Positions 1 through 6,098 of a stretch of DNA of 6,098 nucleotides are shown one piece after another. Below the pieces are notes generated by a model. That model was not told the origin of the DNA, did no database searches, and saw nothing but the letters and a program-made list of their open reading frames with translations. Within the stretch, counting starts at the first letter, position 1; each line of letters begins with the position of its first letter. The translations under genes and the position numbers were made by a program. Source of the stretch: Hyphomicrobium sp. (GTDB taxonomy: Bacteria > Pseudomonadota > Alphaproteobacteria > Rhizobiales > Hyphomicrobiaceae); contig JAUVPN010000176.1 in NCBI GenBank assembly GCA_030598645.1, forward strand, positions 1 to 6,098. The letters are read 5' to 3'.

Positions 1-2
1 GT

Positions 3-1397
3 GGGACGCTGCTGTGGGCCGCGCGCAAGGCGATCTTGAGAAAGCGCAAATCAAAGCCCGCTGGTTATGCGACGTCGTCACTCACGCTGTGGCCGATACG
101 TGGTCTGGTCGCCAATCGCATGCGCCAAGAAACAAGGAAGAAGGTGCGCGAGGATCACTATCCTGCACCCTTCCGGCTGATTGATCTGTTCGAACGACAT
201 GGCGGAAACGAAGAGGCTATGAAGGCGGCTGAGACGCGCGCCTTTGCCCCACTCATGGTGTCCGATCAATCACGCAACCTGCGCCGTGTATTTCGGCTCT
301 CTGAACTCCTGAAGGGCCAGGCGCCAAAGGGGTTCGGCTGGCGCCCGCAGCGCGTCCATGTGGTTGGTGCAGGCACTATGGGGGCCGACATTGCCGGCTG
401 GTGCGTCGTTTCTGGCATGGAGGTGACGTTACAAGATATTTCGCCAGAACAGATCGAGAAGGGTGTTGCCGCCCAGGGCAAGCTGTTTGCACGTAAGTTC
501 AAGACCAAGCCACTTCGCGACGCGGGCAAGGCGCGGCTTATTTCTGACCCTGATGGCGACGGACTTGATCGAGCCGATGTCGTGATCGAAGCGATCGTGG
601 AGAACCTCGAGATAAAGCAGAAGGTGCTTAGCGAAATTGAGGGCAAGATCAAGCCGAATGCTCTTTTGGCGACCAACACGTCGTCGTTACAGATCGAGGA
701 CATCGCCCAAGGCTTGCCCGACTCTGGGCGACTCATTGGTTTGCACTTCTTCAATCCTGTCGCTCTGATGCCCTTGGTGGAGGTGGTGCGCGGCGCCGCT
801 AGCCGCGAGGATGAGATCAAACGCGGCGCCACCTTCGTTACAGCGATCAATAAATTCCCACTCATCACAAAGAGCGTGCCGGGCTTCTTGGTCAATCGGG
901 TGCTTACGCCCTACATGTTCGGCGCCATGCACCGGTTGGAGAAGGGTGAAGATAAGGAGCGTATTGATGAGGCTGCACGCTCATTTGGCATGCCCATGGG
1001 CCCAATTGAACTTGCCGATTCTGTTGGCCTGGATGTGTGTGCCCACGTTGCTGATATCCTCGGCTACCCCTCCAAGGGCTCAAAGCTTGAACGGCTCGTC
1101 GCCGAAGGCAAGCTCGGAAAGAAAACGGGCGAGGGGTTCTACGTGTGGAAGAAGGGCAAGATCGAAAAATCAGACCAATCGTTCAACAAGGCCGATATGG
1201 AGCGGCTTGGACGTGAGCTGGTCGACCCCATGATAGTTGAGGCGCAAAAGAGCCTTGATGAGAAGGTCGTCGAGACTGCCGATTTGGTAGATGCGGGTCT
1301 GGTCTTCGGTACAGGTTTCGCACCTTTCCGGGGTGGGCCATTGCACTACAGGGCAAGCGAGACCGGCGCCAAGACGACCCGCGCTGCGGCTGAATAG
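3..1397 (+). CDS. fadJ: FadJ-like fatty-acid oxidation protein, 3-hydroxyacyl-CoA dehydrogenase part (5' end cut by window edge)
   Basis: This is the C-terminal 464 residues of a multifunctional beta-oxidation alpha subunit, which oxidises L-3-hydroxyacyl-CoA to 3-ketoacyl-CoA with NAD. The frame is open to the left edge, so the enoyl-CoA hydratase (crotonase) domain, roughly 250 residues, must lie upstream; the TTG at 36 is not the true start. Numbering from position 3, residues 1-110 are the linker typical of these fusions (HYPAPF at 52-57). The Rossmann loop GAGTMG is at 122-127, TNTSSL at 224-229, and HFFNPV at 248-253 with catalytic His248 and Glu260. VPGFLVNR (292-299) begins the C-terminal dehydrogenase domain, and GFAPFRGGP (438-446) lies near the end. 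The dehydrogenase site is intact. The tail stops about 20 residues after GGPLHY, shorter than E. coli FadJ as I recall it. It ends in tandem stops TAG TAA. The FadI-type thiolase 48 bp downstream is the expected partner. FadB, FadN or a generic fused hydratase/dehydrogenase name is possible. Confidence 0.93.
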   Translation, partial: GTLLWAARKAILRKRKSKPAGYATSSLTLWPIRGLVANRMRQETRKKVREDHYPAPFRLIDLFERHGGNEEAMKAAETRAFAPLMVSDQSRNLRRVFRLSELLKGQAPKGFGWRPQRVHVVGAGTMGADIAGWCVVSGMEVTLQDISPEQIEKGVAAQGKLFARKFKTKPLRDAGKARLISDPDGDGLDRADVVIEAIVENLEIKQKVLSEIEGKIKPNALLATNTSSLQIEDIAQGLPDSGRLIGLHFFNPVALMPLVEVVRGAASREDEIKRGATFVTAINKFPLITKSVPGFLVNRVLTPYMFGAMHRLEKGEDKERIDEAARSFGMPMGPIELADSVGLDVCAHVADILGYPSKGSKLERLVAEGKLGKKTGEGFYVWKKGKIEKSDQSFNKADMERLGRELVDPMIVEAQKSLDEKVVETADLVDAGLVFGTGFAPFRGGPLHYRASETGAKTTRAAAE

Positions 1398-1406
1398 TAA
1401 ACTTAC

Positions 1407-1421
1407 GCGACCGACGGTCGC
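1407..1421 (+). other. Small intergenic hairpin between fadJ-like and fadI-like genes
   Basis: GCGACC (1407-1412), loop GAC, GGTCGC (1416-1421): a perfect 6-bp, GC-rich stem with a 3-nt loop, 10 nt after the fadJ-like stop. The downstream sequence (CCTAGTATTTGGG) has no clean T-run, so it is unlikely to be an efficient intrinsic terminator. It could affect transcript processing or stability, or be chance. The sequence shows only the dyad; the function is inferred. Confidence 0.3.
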
Positions 1422-1445
1422 CCTAGTATTTGGGAGTTTTAGTTC

Positions 1446-2750
1446 ATGCAGCGACTAATGAGGCGGGTGGCGGTAATCGGCGGGGTGCGTATCCCCTTCT
1501 GCCGCTCTAATACCTTCTATGCGGATCTATCGAACCTCGAAATGATGACCGGTGCACTCGATTCACTCGTTGCCCGCTATAAGCTCAAAGGCCAGCATGT
1601 CGATGAAGTCGTCGGTGGGGCCGTCGTTACGCACTCTAAGGACTTCAATTTGACGCGCGAGGCGGTGCTCGGCACGGCACTTGCGCCCTCAACGCCCGGT
1701 ATCACCATGATGCAGGCGTGCGGGACGAGCTTGCAGGGCGGCCTTGGCTCCGCGGCCAAAATTGCGACCGGGGAGATTGAGAGTGCAATCGCTGTCGGTT
1801 CAGACACAACATCAGACGCACCTATCGTGATTTCCAAGAAGCTCGCAGGGCGCTTGACGAAGGTCGTTCAGCAGAAATCGATGCTCGACAAAATCAAGAT
1901 TTTTAAAGGATTTTCGCCGGGAGAACTCGCGCCAAAACCACCCTCGGTCGCAGAGCCGCGCACGGGGCTGACTATGGGCGAACATTGTGAACTGATGGCC
2001 CAGGTGTGGGATATATCGCGCGCGGACCAGGATGAATTTGCATTGGAGAGCCACAAGAAGGCAACAGAGGCCTATCGTTCGGGTTACATGGACGATCTGG
2101 TGACGCCGTTCTCTGGCGTGTTCCGTGACAACAACATTCGCAAAGACGCGACATTGGAGAAACTAGCCACGTTGAAGACGGCTTTTGAGAAATCGGAACG
2201 AGGAACGTTGACGGCTGCCAACTCAACGCCACTGACTGATGGTGCAGCAGCCGTCCTGCTTGCATCCGAAGAGTGGGCCGAAAAACATGGGCTTCCAGTG
2301 CAGGCGTACCTGAGGTACTCGCAAGCGGCGGCTAATGATTTCGTCGGTGGCGATGGCCTGTTAATGGCGCCGACCATAGCCGTCTCCAACATGCTTGACC
2401 GCGCGGGCCTGAAGCTTCAGGACTTCGATTTCTACGAGATCCACGAGGCCTTTGCCGCTCAGGTGCTGGCCACCCTTAAAGCTTGGGAAGATCCAGAGTA
2501 TTGCAAATCCAATCTCGGCAAGCCTGAGCCCCTGGGGACCATCGACCGCTCCAAGCTTAACGTAAAGGGCTCTTCGATCGCCTTCGGGCATCCTTTTGCT
2601 GCGACAGGCGCGCGCATTATGGCCAACCTTGCCAAGCTCTTAGGTGAGCAGGGGGGGCGCGGGCTCATCTCCATTTGTACTGCTGGCGGCATGGGTGTAG
2701 CCGCTATCATGGAGAGCAAGGAAGCTGCCGAATCCCATCAGGCGGCTTGA
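1446..2750 (+). CDS. fadI: Acetyl-CoA C-acyltransferase (FadI-type thiolase, beta-oxidation beta subunit)
   Basis: A thiolase that cleaves 3-ketoacyl-CoA with CoA, giving acetyl-CoA and a shortened acyl-CoA, the last step of each beta-oxidation round; it is expected to form a cytoplasmic complex with the FadJ-like protein encoded just upstream. The protein is 434 residues, close to E. coli FadI (about 436). The nucleophilic cysteine is Cys92 in MQACGTS. EIHEAFAAQ carries His333, GHPFAATGAR carries His382, and the second active-site cysteine is Cys411 in ISICTAGGMG. The GHPFAATG form, where many thiolases have GHPLGATG, and the STPLTDGAAAV segment (260-270) match the FadI branch. The segment at about 140-175 is the usual loop before the conserved TGLTMGEH stretch (173-180). 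The ATG at 1446 has GGGAG at 1432-1436, 9 nt upstream; the in-frame ATG at 1458 has no comparable site. No key residue is missing. FadA or a generic acetyl-CoA acetyltransferase name is the alternative. Confidence 0.93.
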   Translation: MQRLMRRVAVIGGVRIPFCRSNTFYADLSNLEMMTGALDSLVARYKLKGQHVDEVVGGAVVTHSKDFNLTREAVLGTALAPSTPGITMMQACGTSLQGGLGSAAKIATGEIESAIAVGSDTTSDAPIVISKKLAGRLTKVVQQKSMLDKIKIFKGFSPGELAPKPPSVAEPRTGLTMGEHCELMAQVWDISRADQDEFALESHKKATEAYRSGYMDDLVTPFSGVFRDNNIRKDATLEKLATLKTAFEKSERGTLTAANSTPLTDGAAAVLLASEEWAEKHGLPVQAYLRYSQAAANDFVGGDGLLMAPTIAVSNMLDRAGLKLQDFDFYEIHEAFAAQVLATLKAWEDPEYCKSNLGKPEPLGTIDRSKLNVKGSSIAFGHPFAATGARIMANLAKLLGEQGGRGLISICTAGGMGVAAIMESKEAAESHQAA

Positions 2751-2766
2751 TCTCTTGTGCCCTCGA

Positions 2767-2790
2767 TGTCCAGACCCAGTGGGTCCGACA
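2767..2790 (+). other. Intergenic hairpin between fadI-like and cfa-like genes
   Basis: GACCC (2773-2777), loop AGT, GGGTC (2781-2785), flanked by a second paired layer TGTC (2767-2770) / GACA (2787-2790) across a small internal loop. As an alternative outer pairing, TTGTG (2755-2759) can match CACAA (2789-2793). No T-tract follows, so this is not a standard intrinsic terminator. It sits 26 nt before the cfa start and could influence transcript processing or translation of the third gene. The dyad is visible; any role is inferred. Confidence 0.28.
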
Positions 2791-2816
2791 CAAACTGATA
2801 CGGGCGGGTGGCGTTA

Positions 2817-4127
2817 ATGAGCACGAAAAAAGAAGCACGCCAATTGGAGGCGGCCAAGGGGCTTGTCCGTGAACTAGCGGCCAAGCTCGACCTCAACGCT
2901 TCGCTGCGGCTGTGGGACGGCTCAGTGACACCTCTTGGCGACAACGTGACCGGACCGTTTACGTTGAGCATATCCGGTCCTGGCGTCATTGGTTCACTGC
3001 TGCGCCGCCCGACACTCGAAAATTTCATCCACCACTACGTCGACAAGGGTATCGATTTCTCCGGCGGCACCATTATTGATTTGGGCTCGCAGCTCAATCG
3101 TGGCGGTCGTTCTGTGAAACTCAAGGGCCGCGAAGCTTTCAATCTGGCTGCGAAGCTTTCACCCTTTCTACTTGCGCGGGGCGATGGCGCACATAAGGAC
3201 CAGGGCTTCGAGGGCGAAATCACAGGCCAGAGGCGCAAAACTTCGGACAACAAGGATTTCATTCAGTTCCATTATGATCTTTCCAATGAGTTCTATGCGC
3301 TCTTTCTGGACCCCGAAATGGTCTACTCCTGCGCCTACTTCAGGGACTGGCAGAACGACATTGCGCTGGCACAAGAGGACAAGTTGGAAATCATATGCCG
3401 TAAGCTGCGCTTGAAGCCTGGCGATCGAATGCTTGATATCGGTTGCGGCTGGGGCGGGCTTATCTGTCATGCGGCAAAAGCCTACAATGTAACTGCGCAT
3501 GGCATCACGCTCTCGCAAGCCCAGCTCGATTACGCGCGAGAGAAGGTGAAGCGACAAGGGCTTGAAGATCGGGTGACAATCGAACTGAAGGATTATTCCG
3601 CTATGAGCGGCAGCTTCGATAAGATTGCTTCGATTGGCATGTACGAGCACATTGGCCTTAAGAACATCCCAACGTACATGCAAAAGATGCGCTCGCTTCT
3701 CTCAGAAGACGGGCTCTTTCTCAATCACGCTATTGCCCGGCGAGCGCCAAAGAAGGGCTGGCTAAAAAAACGGATGAGACCAGAGCAGCGAGCGATTGCC
3801 AAGTATATTTTCCCTGGGGGCGAGCTGGACGACATAGGCCGCTCAATTGTCGCCATGGAGCGCGCAGGCTTTGAGATCCAAGACGTTGAAGCGTGGCGCA
3901 TGCATTATGCGCGCACAACTAAACTGTGGTGCGAGCGTCTTACAGCGGAGCACCAGCGTGCCATTTCTTATGTGGGCGAAGAAAAATATCGCATTTGGGT
4001 AGCCTATTTGGCCGGAGTATCGTTGGCTTTCTCGCGCGGCACGTTGCGTATCTTTCAAACGCTTGTCTCCAAGTCGGCGAAGGGATCGCCCCCGCTACCG
4101 CCAACCCGCGCCGACCTCTATCGTTAG
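2817..4127 (+). CDS. cfa: Cyclopropane-fatty-acyl-phospholipid synthase family methyltransferase
   Basis: An S-adenosylmethionine-dependent enzyme predicted to add a methylene bridge across the cis double bond of unsaturated acyl chains in membrane phospholipids. Starting at ATG 2817 it is 436 residues. An N-terminal domain (about 1-135) precedes FHYDLSNEFY (151-160). YSCAYF holds Cys172, DIGCGWGGL (207-215) is the SAM-binding loop, GMYEHIG holds Glu277, NHAIA holds His304, and HYART holds Tyr364. These line up with the catalytic Cys139, Glu239, His266 and Tyr317 of E. coli Cfa as I recall that enzyme. KYIFPGGEL (329-337) is also typical. GTG at 2808 is an in-frame alternative start; I prefer ATG 2817 because the G-rich stretch at 2802-2811 can then act as a ribosome binding site. 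It lies 66 bp after the thiolase, probably in the same transcript. Relatives making 10-methyl or furan fatty-acid precursors share this fold, so the exact product is unproven. Confidence 0.92.
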   Translation: MSTKKEARQLEAAKGLVRELAAKLDLNASLRLWDGSVTPLGDNVTGPFTLSISGPGVIGSLLRRPTLENFIHHYVDKGIDFSGGTIIDLGSQLNRGGRSVKLKGREAFNLAAKLSPFLLARGDGAHKDQGFEGEITGQRRKTSDNKDFIQFHYDLSNEFYALFLDPEMVYSCAYFRDWQNDIALAQEDKLEIICRKLRLKPGDRMLDIGCGWGGLICHAAKAYNVTAHGITLSQAQLDYAREKVKRQGLEDRVTIELKDYSAMSGSFDKIASIGMYEHIGLKNIPTYMQKMRSLLSEDGLFLNHAIARRAPKKGWLKKRMRPEQRAIAKYIFPGGELDDIGRSIVAMERAGFEIQDVEAWRMHYARTTKLWCERLTAEHQRAISYVGEEKYRIWVAYLAGVSLAFSRGTLRIFQTLVSKSAKGSPPLPPTRADLYR

Positions 4128-4136
4128 CTCGCACGC

Positions 4137-5873
4137 TTACTTGCGCGACGCCTTATCGCGCGCAACTTCCTCAGCCTTGAGCTCCTTCTTGGAGAGTTTT
4201 CCAATAATGGTCTTTGGTAGCGTGTCGCGGAATTCAATGACCGACGGCATCTCGATCTTGGAGATCCTCTCCTTCAGATGCTCGAGAATATGTTCCTCTG
4301 CCGCCACCATCCCTTCCTTAAGCTTGATGAATGCCTTTGGCGCCTCACCTCGCCGAGCGTCCCGGATTCCAATAACGGTAACTTCCTCGACTGCAGCGTG
4401 CTCGTAGATCGCCTCCTCGATTCGGCGGGGATAGACGTTAAAGCCGGAACAGATGATGAGGTCCTTGATGCGGTCCTCGATAAAGAAAAAGCCATCCTGG
4501 TCCATGCGGGCCACATCCCCAGTGCGCAGAAAATCGCCAACGAATTGCTCTGCCGTTTCTTCTGGCCGCTTGTAGTAGCCCAGCATGACTTGTGGGCCCT
4601 TGATGCAGATCTCGCCCTTTTCGCCCTGTGGCATCTCTTTTGTGGGATCGGATAGGTCCCGAAGAGACAAGATTGTCCCGGGAAGGGGCAGCCCGATCGA
4701 TCCGGGCTTCACTGGGCCTTTAAGAGGATTGCATGTGGCGACCGGGGAGGTCTCCGAAAGGCCGTAGCCTTCGACAACCGTGCAACCAGTTATGGATTCA
4801 AATTTCTGCTTGACCTCTACGGGCAAGGCCGCACCTCCTGAAAGACAAAATTTGAGCGAGGAAAGGTCGAAGCTATTGATCTTGGGGTGGTTCATGATCG
4901 CGTTGAAGAGCGTGGGCACACCCGGCATGACAGTCGGCTTCGTCTTGGTGATCAGGCGCAATGCCTCATCTAGAGAAAAGCGCGGCATGATTACGATTTC
5001 GGCCGCCTTTGCGATACCGAAGTTCATAACGACCGTCAGTGCGAACACGTGAAAAAAGGGCAGCAAACCTAGGACGCACTCCTCACCGTAAGCAAGCTCC
5101 GGCGCCCATGCCGCCACTTGCTGAACATTCACATAGACATTGGCGTGGGTCAGCATTGCGCCCTTGGGCGTCCCTGTAGTTCCACCGGTATATTGCAAAA
5201 CGGCAACGTCTTTTAGTGGATCGACCGCAACAGGTTTGGGCTTAGCGTCACTTGCGAGTAGATCCGCTTCGAGGATTACGCGTTCGCTGACCGGTGATGT
5301 AAGCGGGCGAGCGATCTGCTTGGATTTGAAGAGTCTGAAAAGCACGGCTTTCGTGGGTGGAAGAAGTGCCGCGAACGAGCAAAATAAGGCACGCTGCAGT
5401 GTCCCAGACTGTAGTAGTGCGTCGATTTTATCGAACAATACCTTTAGATCAAAGGTCACCATGAGGTCCGTGTCACTGTCCTCGACCTGATCGGCAAGCT
5501 CTCTAACTGTATAGAGCGGGTTGTAATTGACTACGGTGCCACCCGCCTTTAGCACCGCGAAAAAGTAAATAATGAACGTCGGGGAGTTGGGCAGGAAGAG
5601 GCCAACCTTCGTGCCCTTTCCCACACCGAGCCGCTGCAGAACCGCTGTGGCGCGATCGACCTGTTCTCCAATCTCTGCATAGGTCAGCCTTTTGCCGAGG
5701 AAATTCGTACAATTGAGTTTGCCGAACTTTGCCACCGTGTCGTCGAGGAGCCTGTAAAGTGGTGCATTACTCAGTGGCATGTGCCAGTCGACCCCCGCTG
5801 GGTATTGACTGAGCCATGGCGGTGAAGGTTTGGTTTTTGCTGCCGGCGCATTGCCGGGCGCTTTGGTCATCAT
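4137..5873 (-). CDS. fadD: Long-chain fatty acid--CoA ligase (acyl-CoA synthetase)
   Basis: An ANL-superfamily enzyme that activates long-chain fatty acids with ATP and CoA through an acyl-adenylate, supplying the FadJ/FadI pathway; typically associated with the inner membrane. The protein has 578 residues, slightly longer than E. coli FadD (about 561). A Lys/Pro/Ala-rich leader (1-19) precedes the YPAGVDW segment (24-30). The AMP-binding P-loop YTGGTTGTPKG is at 228-238. GYGLSE (369-374), RTGD (450-453) and the hinge region DRIKDLIICSGFNVYP (467-482) follow. PKTIIGKLSKKEL (553-565) carries the adenylation lysine Lys559. A hydrophobic/basic stretch at about 165-190 may contact membrane. All core motifs are present. 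Two adjacent ATGs (5873 and 5870) are possible starts. An in-frame TAG at 5901-5903 rules out a longer protein from an ordinary start codon. The ribosome binding site is poor (GCGAG-like). The gene converges on cfa with 9 bp between stops. Confidence 0.94.
   Translation of the reverse strand: MMTKAPGNAPAAKTKPSPPWLSQYPAGVDWHMPLSNAPLYRLLDDTVAKFGKLNCTNFLGKRLTYAEIGEQVDRATAVLQRLGVGKGTKVGLFLPNSPTFIIYFFAVLKAGGTVVNYNPLYTVRELADQVEDSDTDLMVTFDLKVLFDKIDALLQSGTLQRALFCSFAALLPPTKAVLFRLFKSKQIARPLTSPVSERVILEADLLASDAKPKPVAVDPLKDVAVLQYTGGTTGTPKGAMLTHANVYVNVQQVAAWAPELAYGEECVLGLLPFFHVFALTVVMNFGIAKAAEIVIMPRFSLDEALRLITKTKPTVMPGVPTLFNAIMNHPKINSFDLSSLKFCLSGGAALPVEVKQKFESITGCTVVEGYGLSETSPVATCNPLKGPVKPGSIGLPLPGTILSLRDLSDPTKEMPQGEKGEICIKGPQVMLGYYKRPEETAEQFVGDFLRTGDVARMDQDGFFFIEDRIKDLIICSGFNVYPRRIEEAIYEHAAVEEVTVIGIRDARRGEAPKAFIKLKEGMVAAEEHILEHLKERISKIEMPSVIEFRDTLPKTIIGKLSKKELKAEEVARDKASRK
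4141..4165. terminator. Hairpin at the convergent cfa/fadD 3' ends, possible terminator element
   Basis: TTGCGCG (4141-4147) and CGCGCAA (4159-4165) form a perfect 7-bp stem around an 11-nt loop. It starts 14 nt after the cfa stop but lies inside the last codons of fadD (encoding the ARDKASRK tail). For plus-strand transcripts the following bases are pyrimidine-rich (CTTCCTC) without a T-run, so any termination would be weak or factor-dependent. It is the only short dyad close to the 9-bp gap that separates the two stop codons; a wider pair, GTCGGCG (4073-4079) / CGCCGAC (4109-4115), lies inside the cfa end. Confidence 0.22.
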
Positions 5874-5904
5874 GTTAAAGGTGCTCGCAAGGCTCTCAAT
5901 CTAG

Positions 5905-5919
5905 GCCAAGCGCCTTGGC
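5905..5919. promoter_or_regulatory. Perfect palindrome upstream of fadD, candidate operator or leader hairpin
   Basis: GCCAAG, centre CGC, CTTGGC: perfect 6-bp arms with a 3-nt centre, 31 bp upstream of the fadD ATG. The position fits an operator for a dimeric repressor near the fadD promoter, or a hairpin in its 5' leader. Read on the plus strand the dyad is followed by TGTTTTGTG, giving it the look of an intrinsic terminator that would stop transcription running away from fadD. I could not assign the motif to a known regulator, and no clear -35/-10 pair is visible in the flanks. Confidence 0.4.
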
Positions 5920-6098
5920 TGTTTTGTGCCATTCTGGGAATAGGTTCCTGGCGTAACATGGTATTGAGATCTGCCATGATATTGGACATCCTAACAGGGA
6001 CTAAGGCCATAGCGGTAGTTTTGAACTTCAGCAGCAGGCCGCGATCCCCCGGAAACCGCGCCCCTGAGCCCGCCGGAAGGCACTTCTGAGGGCGCCAA

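Noticed and set aside
36..1397. Start of the first gene at TTG 36.
   Set aside because: The frame stays open to the left edge and the first visible residues already belong to the linker after a crotonase domain, so the gene begins outside the window.
3130..3161. 12-bp direct repeat GCGAAGCTTTCA at 3130-3141 and 3150-3161 inside cfa.
   Set aside because: Only two copies with a 20-bp period, read in different frames so the encoded residues differ; the protein is not disrupted. Most likely chance or a trivial local duplication.
3764..3770. Seven-A run in cfa read as CTA AAA AAA, an A_AAA_AAA slippery heptamer with an AGAAGGG stretch just upstream, resembling a programmed -1 frameshift signal.
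   Set aside because: The zero frame continues through an intact conserved CFA C-terminal domain, the -1 frame ends within about 35 codons, and no strong downstream hairpin is apparent. The lysines fit the basic loop seen in this family.
5957..5978. Inverted repeat CATGG-N12-CCATG in the fadD upstream region.
   Set aside because: Arms of only 5 bp with a long spacer; expected often enough by chance and no supporting second copy seen.
5958..6089. Plus-strand 43-codon frame starting at ATG 5958.
   Set aside because: Short, no ribosome binding site, no recognisable product, and antisense to the fadD upstream region.

Overview
This 6.1 kb window reads as chromosomal fatty-acid metabolism DNA from a proteobacterium. 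Gene content and protein style (a FadD with an N-terminal leader of the 'YPAGVDW' type, a FadJ/FadI pair, and a class I cyclopropane synthase) suggest an alphaproteobacterium, perhaps Hyphomicrobiales. That placement is an inference from family resemblance, with no search behind it. The coding density is high, base composition looks uniform and moderately GC-rich, and there is no sign of mobile DNA, CRISPR, tRNA or rRNA.

Layout: three genes run left to right. (1) The 3' part of a FadJ-like multifunctional beta-oxidation protein (3-1397), whose enoyl-CoA hydratase domain lies off the left edge. (2) A complete FadI-type thiolase (1446-2750). (3) A complete cyclopropane-fatty-acyl-phospholipid synthase-family methyltransferase (2817-4127). 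Gaps of 48 bp and 66 bp suggest one transcript, and each gap holds a small 3-nt-loop hairpin. A long-chain acyl-CoA synthetase, fadD (4137-5873), faces them on the minus strand, with only 9 bp between the convergent stop codons. The last 225 bp (5874-6098) lie upstream of fadD. They contain a perfect 6-bp-arm palindrome at 5905-5919, a weaker inverted repeat, and an unrecognised minus-strand reading frame that runs to the window edge and ends in a 4-bp overlap with the fadD start.

How the genes work together: FadD activates free fatty acids to acyl-CoAs. The FadJ/FadI pair carries out hydration, oxidation and thiolytic cleavage to acetyl-CoA. The CFA-family enzyme acts on unsaturated acyl chains already in phospholipids, so the cluster joins fatty-acid breakdown to membrane-lipid modification. 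The enzymes are all recognisable and have intact catalytic residues. I found no convincing new biological system; the most interesting unexplained signals are regulatory or structural (the fadD-upstream palindrome, the tightly convergent 3' ends, the intergenic hairpins).
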